DNA of 64,000 nt, taken from positions 35,378 through 99,377 of the forward strand of contig NZGD01000035.1 of NCBI GenBank assembly GCA_002690925.1, read 5' to 3'. The notes below the pieces were generated by a model. It saw only the letters and a list, made by a program, of their open reading frames with translations, had not been told where the DNA came from and made no database searches. Positions 63,957 through 64,000 of the stretch are shown one piece after another. The translations under genes were made by a program, and so were the position numbers. This DNA comes from Rhodopirellula sp. (GTDB lineage: Bacteria > Planctomycetota > Planctomycetia > Pirellulales > Pirellulaceae). The stretch's first letter is position 1; every line of letters starts with the position of its first letter.

Positions 63957-64000
63957 ATGAATGGCGCCGTTTACCTAATCGGAGCAGGCCCGGGAGACCC
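63957..64000 (+). CDS. Start of a uroporphyrinogen-III C-methyltransferase-like gene (partial)
   Basis: Only 44 bases lie in the window. From ATG 63957 they read MNGAVYLIGAGPGDP, the typical N-terminal strand and glycine-rich loop of SUMT/CobA and related tetrapyrrole methylases. The gene continues to the right. It diverges from rpsT. Other members of the tetrapyrrole-methylase family share this motif, so the exact member is uncertain. Confidence 0.7.
   Translation, partial: MNGAVYLIGAGPGD

Noticed and set aside
1..64000. tRNA, rRNA, prophage or insertion sequence
   Set aside because: I scanned by eye for tRNA T-loop motifs, integrases and transposase motifs and found none that hold up. A tRNAscan or ISfinder run could still detect diverged cases.

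Overview
The window looks like chromosome of a planctomycete, probably of the Pirellulaceae/Rhodopirellula type, with GC near 50%. The evidence is the mix of families: fused ThuA/3-keto-disaccharide-hydrolase protein, PQQ-propeller proteins, MauG-type cytochrome, BBP7-like outer-membrane protein, Tat-exported propeller protein, a degenerate Ser/Thr kinase, a Cys-rich secreted repeat protein, DapL instead of the DapD/DapE route, and LpxB (so lipid A and an outer membrane). Genes are mostly single units or two-gene pairs on both strands. Several starts are GTG or TTG and clear Shine-Dalgarno sequences are uncommon. I see no tRNA, rRNA, CRISPR array, prophage or intact insertion sequence.

Layout. 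0-8 kb: 3' end of sucA, a coiled-coil membrane protein with a CxxC cluster, a DCC oxidoreductase, purQ, a two-gene arrestin-like/ATPase unit, a TVP38 plus PH-domain pair, and a methyltransferase. 8-22 kb: exported propeller protein, EamA transporter, PP2C phosphatase, a 930-base decayed spacer, comM, tex, a stand-alone M41 peptidase, di-haem peroxidase, SGNH esterase, outer-membrane protein, SRAP/YedK. 22-32 kb: trkH, NfeD-type protease, TM2 protein, dnaE2, DUF4190-type protein, lpxB. 32-34 kb: the Cys-rich secreted protein and a cupin, separated by a hairpin-packed spacer that I regard as the best candidate for something undescribed (a long structured RNA). 34-39 kb: two large PQQ-like propeller proteins and a pseudo-receiver. 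39-44 kb: panD, a DMT transporter and a fatty-acid-type cluster (dehydratase, acyl carrier protein, second hot-dog protein without the usual histidine, ketosynthase), then two small conserved-looking proteins. 44-51 kb: beta-CASP nuclease, FAD oxidoreductase, ThuA/DUF1080 protein, hemB plus a methyltransferase, and a truncated HD-GYP gene. 51-64 kb: a 1073-residue pseudokinase, a glycogen-type cluster (glgA, GalT-family, GH57), a histidine kinase, dapL, rpsT, and the first codons of a cobA-like gene at the right edge.

How the genes work together: glgA, the GalT-family gene and the GH57 gene run in one direction and form a plausible alpha-glucan storage module. The fatty-acid cluster looks like a self-contained acyl-ACP elongation/dehydration set. 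The arrestin-like/ATPase pair overlaps by 14 bases and is very likely translationally coupled. hemB and the edge cobA-like gene both belong to tetrapyrrole synthesis but lie 13 kb apart. All functions are inferred from reading the sequence; no database search was possible.
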